From Ramlibacter sp. (GTDB lineage Bacteria; Pseudomonadota; Gammaproteobacteria; Burkholderiales; Burkholderiaceae), in NCBI GenBank assembly GCA_014376915.1, contig JACMQP010000309.1, forward strand, positions 1-16,589: a stretch of 16,589 bases of DNA, in the 5' to 3' direction. Shown one piece after another: positions 15,903 to 16,589 of the stretch. Both the position numbers and the translations under genes were made by a program. Under the pieces are notes generated by a model that ran no database searches, was not told the origin of the DNA, and saw nothing but the letters and a program-made list of their open reading frames with translations. Positions within the stretch are counted from its first letter, which is position 1. Each line of letters starts with the position of its first letter.

Positions 15903-16589
15903 CTGGTCGCCGCCGTGGCGGCTAGCAGGCGCGCCAGCGTGTCGTCGAACAGGCCGAACAGGTCCTTGGCGCCGTCGCTGCCGCCGACGGTGAAGGGCAG
16001 CCTGACCACCGGGATGGCGGCATTCTTGCTGAGCCATTCGGACGCGCGCGGGTCCTGGTACGCGGCATGGATCACCATCCGCGCCGGCTGCGCCTTCAGC
16101 GTCGCCAGCACCTCCTGCAGATGCGACACCGTCGGTTCGACACCGGGCTTGGCCTCCAGCACGGCCACTTCCTTCAGGCCCAGCCAGTCATAGAGGTAGG
16201 CGAAGCCCTTGTGCTGCGAAGCCACCGACGCGCCCTTGAGCGGAGCGGCCCTGGCGACCCAGCGGCCCATCGCCTGCTGCCAGCGCTGGTTGAAGTCGAC
16301 CTGGCGTCTGGCGTACTGCGCGGCGTTGGCCGGGTCGAGCTGCTGCAGCCGCGCGCCCAGCGCGTTCGCCACCAAGGCGATGTTCCGGGGATCGGTCTGG
16401 ATGTGCGGATTGCCCGCGGCGTGGACGTCGCCTTGCGAGCGATCGATGCTGCCCGGCACCTCCAGCTTGCGCACCAGGTCGGCGGCGACGAAATTGCCTG
16501 GCTGACCGGGTTGCACCTTGGCGTTGCCGGACTGCTGCAGCAGCGGCGGCAGCCAGCCGACCTCCAGTTCGGCGCCGGTACACACCACC
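15899..16589 (-). CDS. znuA: Metal ABC importer binding protein, ZnuA-like (5' part cut by window edge)
   Basis: Only the last 230 codons are present; the start lies beyond the right edge. The sequence begins VVCTGAELEVGWLPPLLQQSG and belongs to the ZinT/ZnuA/TroA cluster A-I binding proteins. Histidines expected as metal ligands are visible in GNPHIQTDPRN (codon near 16403), SQHKGFAYLYDW (near 16211) and VIHAAYQDP (near 16067). An acidic residue in GGSDGAKDLF near the C-terminus could be the fourth ligand. The acidic, His-rich loop of E. coli ZnuA would lie between the first two ligands. Here that stretch has no His cluster, which leaves open a manganese or other metal role. The stop overlaps the znuB-like start. 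In this arrangement the ATPase gene and any Zur box would be further right. Confidence 0.85.
   Translation of the reverse strand, partial: VVCTGAELEVGWLPPLLQQSGNAKVQPGQPGNFVAADLVRKLEVPGSIDRSQGDVHAAGNPHIQTDPRNIALVANALGARLQQLDPANAAQYARRQVDFNQRWQQAMGRWVARAAPLKGASVASQHKGFAYLYDWLGLKEVAVLEAKPGVEPTVSHLQEVLATLKAQPARMVIHAAYQDPRASEWLSKNAAIPVVRLPFTVGGSDGAKDLFGLFDDTLARLLAATAATR

Noticed and set aside
13302..16193. Open plus-strand frame of over 950 codons through the AsmA/znu region.
   Set aside because: It is the reverse-phase shadow of the AsmA-like and znu genes, and its composition is repetitive Gln/Arg/His/Ala with no domain.

Overview
This looks like chromosomal DNA from a GC-rich betaproteobacterium, most likely in the Burkholderiales. 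The basis is very high GC with strong GC3 codon bias and the recognisable families: a KGG stress protein, a LytS-type kinase, an N-terminally coiled-coil HTH protein, DUF3943, DUF2868/DUF3482, an AsmA-like protein and ZnuA/ZnuB. I see no mobile element, tRNA, rRNA or CRISPR array. No genus can be named from the sequence alone.

Layout. (1) 53-250 is a small KGG-repeat protein followed by hairpins and a T-run. (2) 354-1232 (-) is a LytS/YehU-like sensor kinase that keeps its membrane part and phospho-acceptor box but has lost its ATP-binding domain, so it is probably a pseudogene. (3) 1470-5754 (+) is a tight five-gene operon. It encodes a Rieske oxygenase alpha subunit, an uncharacterised 130-aa protein, and the binding protein, ATPase and permease of a nitrate/sulfonate/taurine-type ABC importer. 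Starts and stops overlap by 1-4 nt, or are 16 nt apart at one junction. The likely reading is uptake of a small organic, possibly aromatic or sulfonated, compound followed by its oxygenation. The electron-transfer partners are not in the window. (4) 5813-6064 (-) is an 83-aa unknown with a probable leaderless promoter.

(5) 6201-7915 (-) is a coupled pair: a UPF0149/SEC-C zinc-motif protein and a DHDPS/NAL-family aldolase that lacks the residues expected of true DapA. (6) 7976-9399 (+) holds a coiled-coil/HTH DNA-binding protein and a cation diffusion facilitator. (7) 9698-11122 (-) is a secreted DUF3943 protein. It is divergent from 11233-13632 (+), a 799-aa membrane protein that reads as a DUF2868 N-terminal half fused to a DUF3482 C-terminal half. 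No P-loop remains where a DUF3482 protein should carry its GTPase domain. (8) 13812-15086 (-) is an AsmA-like envelope protein with a glycine-zipper C-terminus. (9) 15144-16589 (-) is znuB-like and a partial znuA-like gene of a zinc/manganese importer, running off the right edge.

The observations most worth following are the DUF2868-DUF3482 fusion with its dead G domain, the small unknown protein built into the Rieske/ABC operon, the truncated kinase with 9-bp tandem repeats at its broken end, and a recurring '-10 box, six bases, ATG' arrangement at three starts that suggests leaderless transcripts. I do not see a convincing wholly new defence or mobile system.
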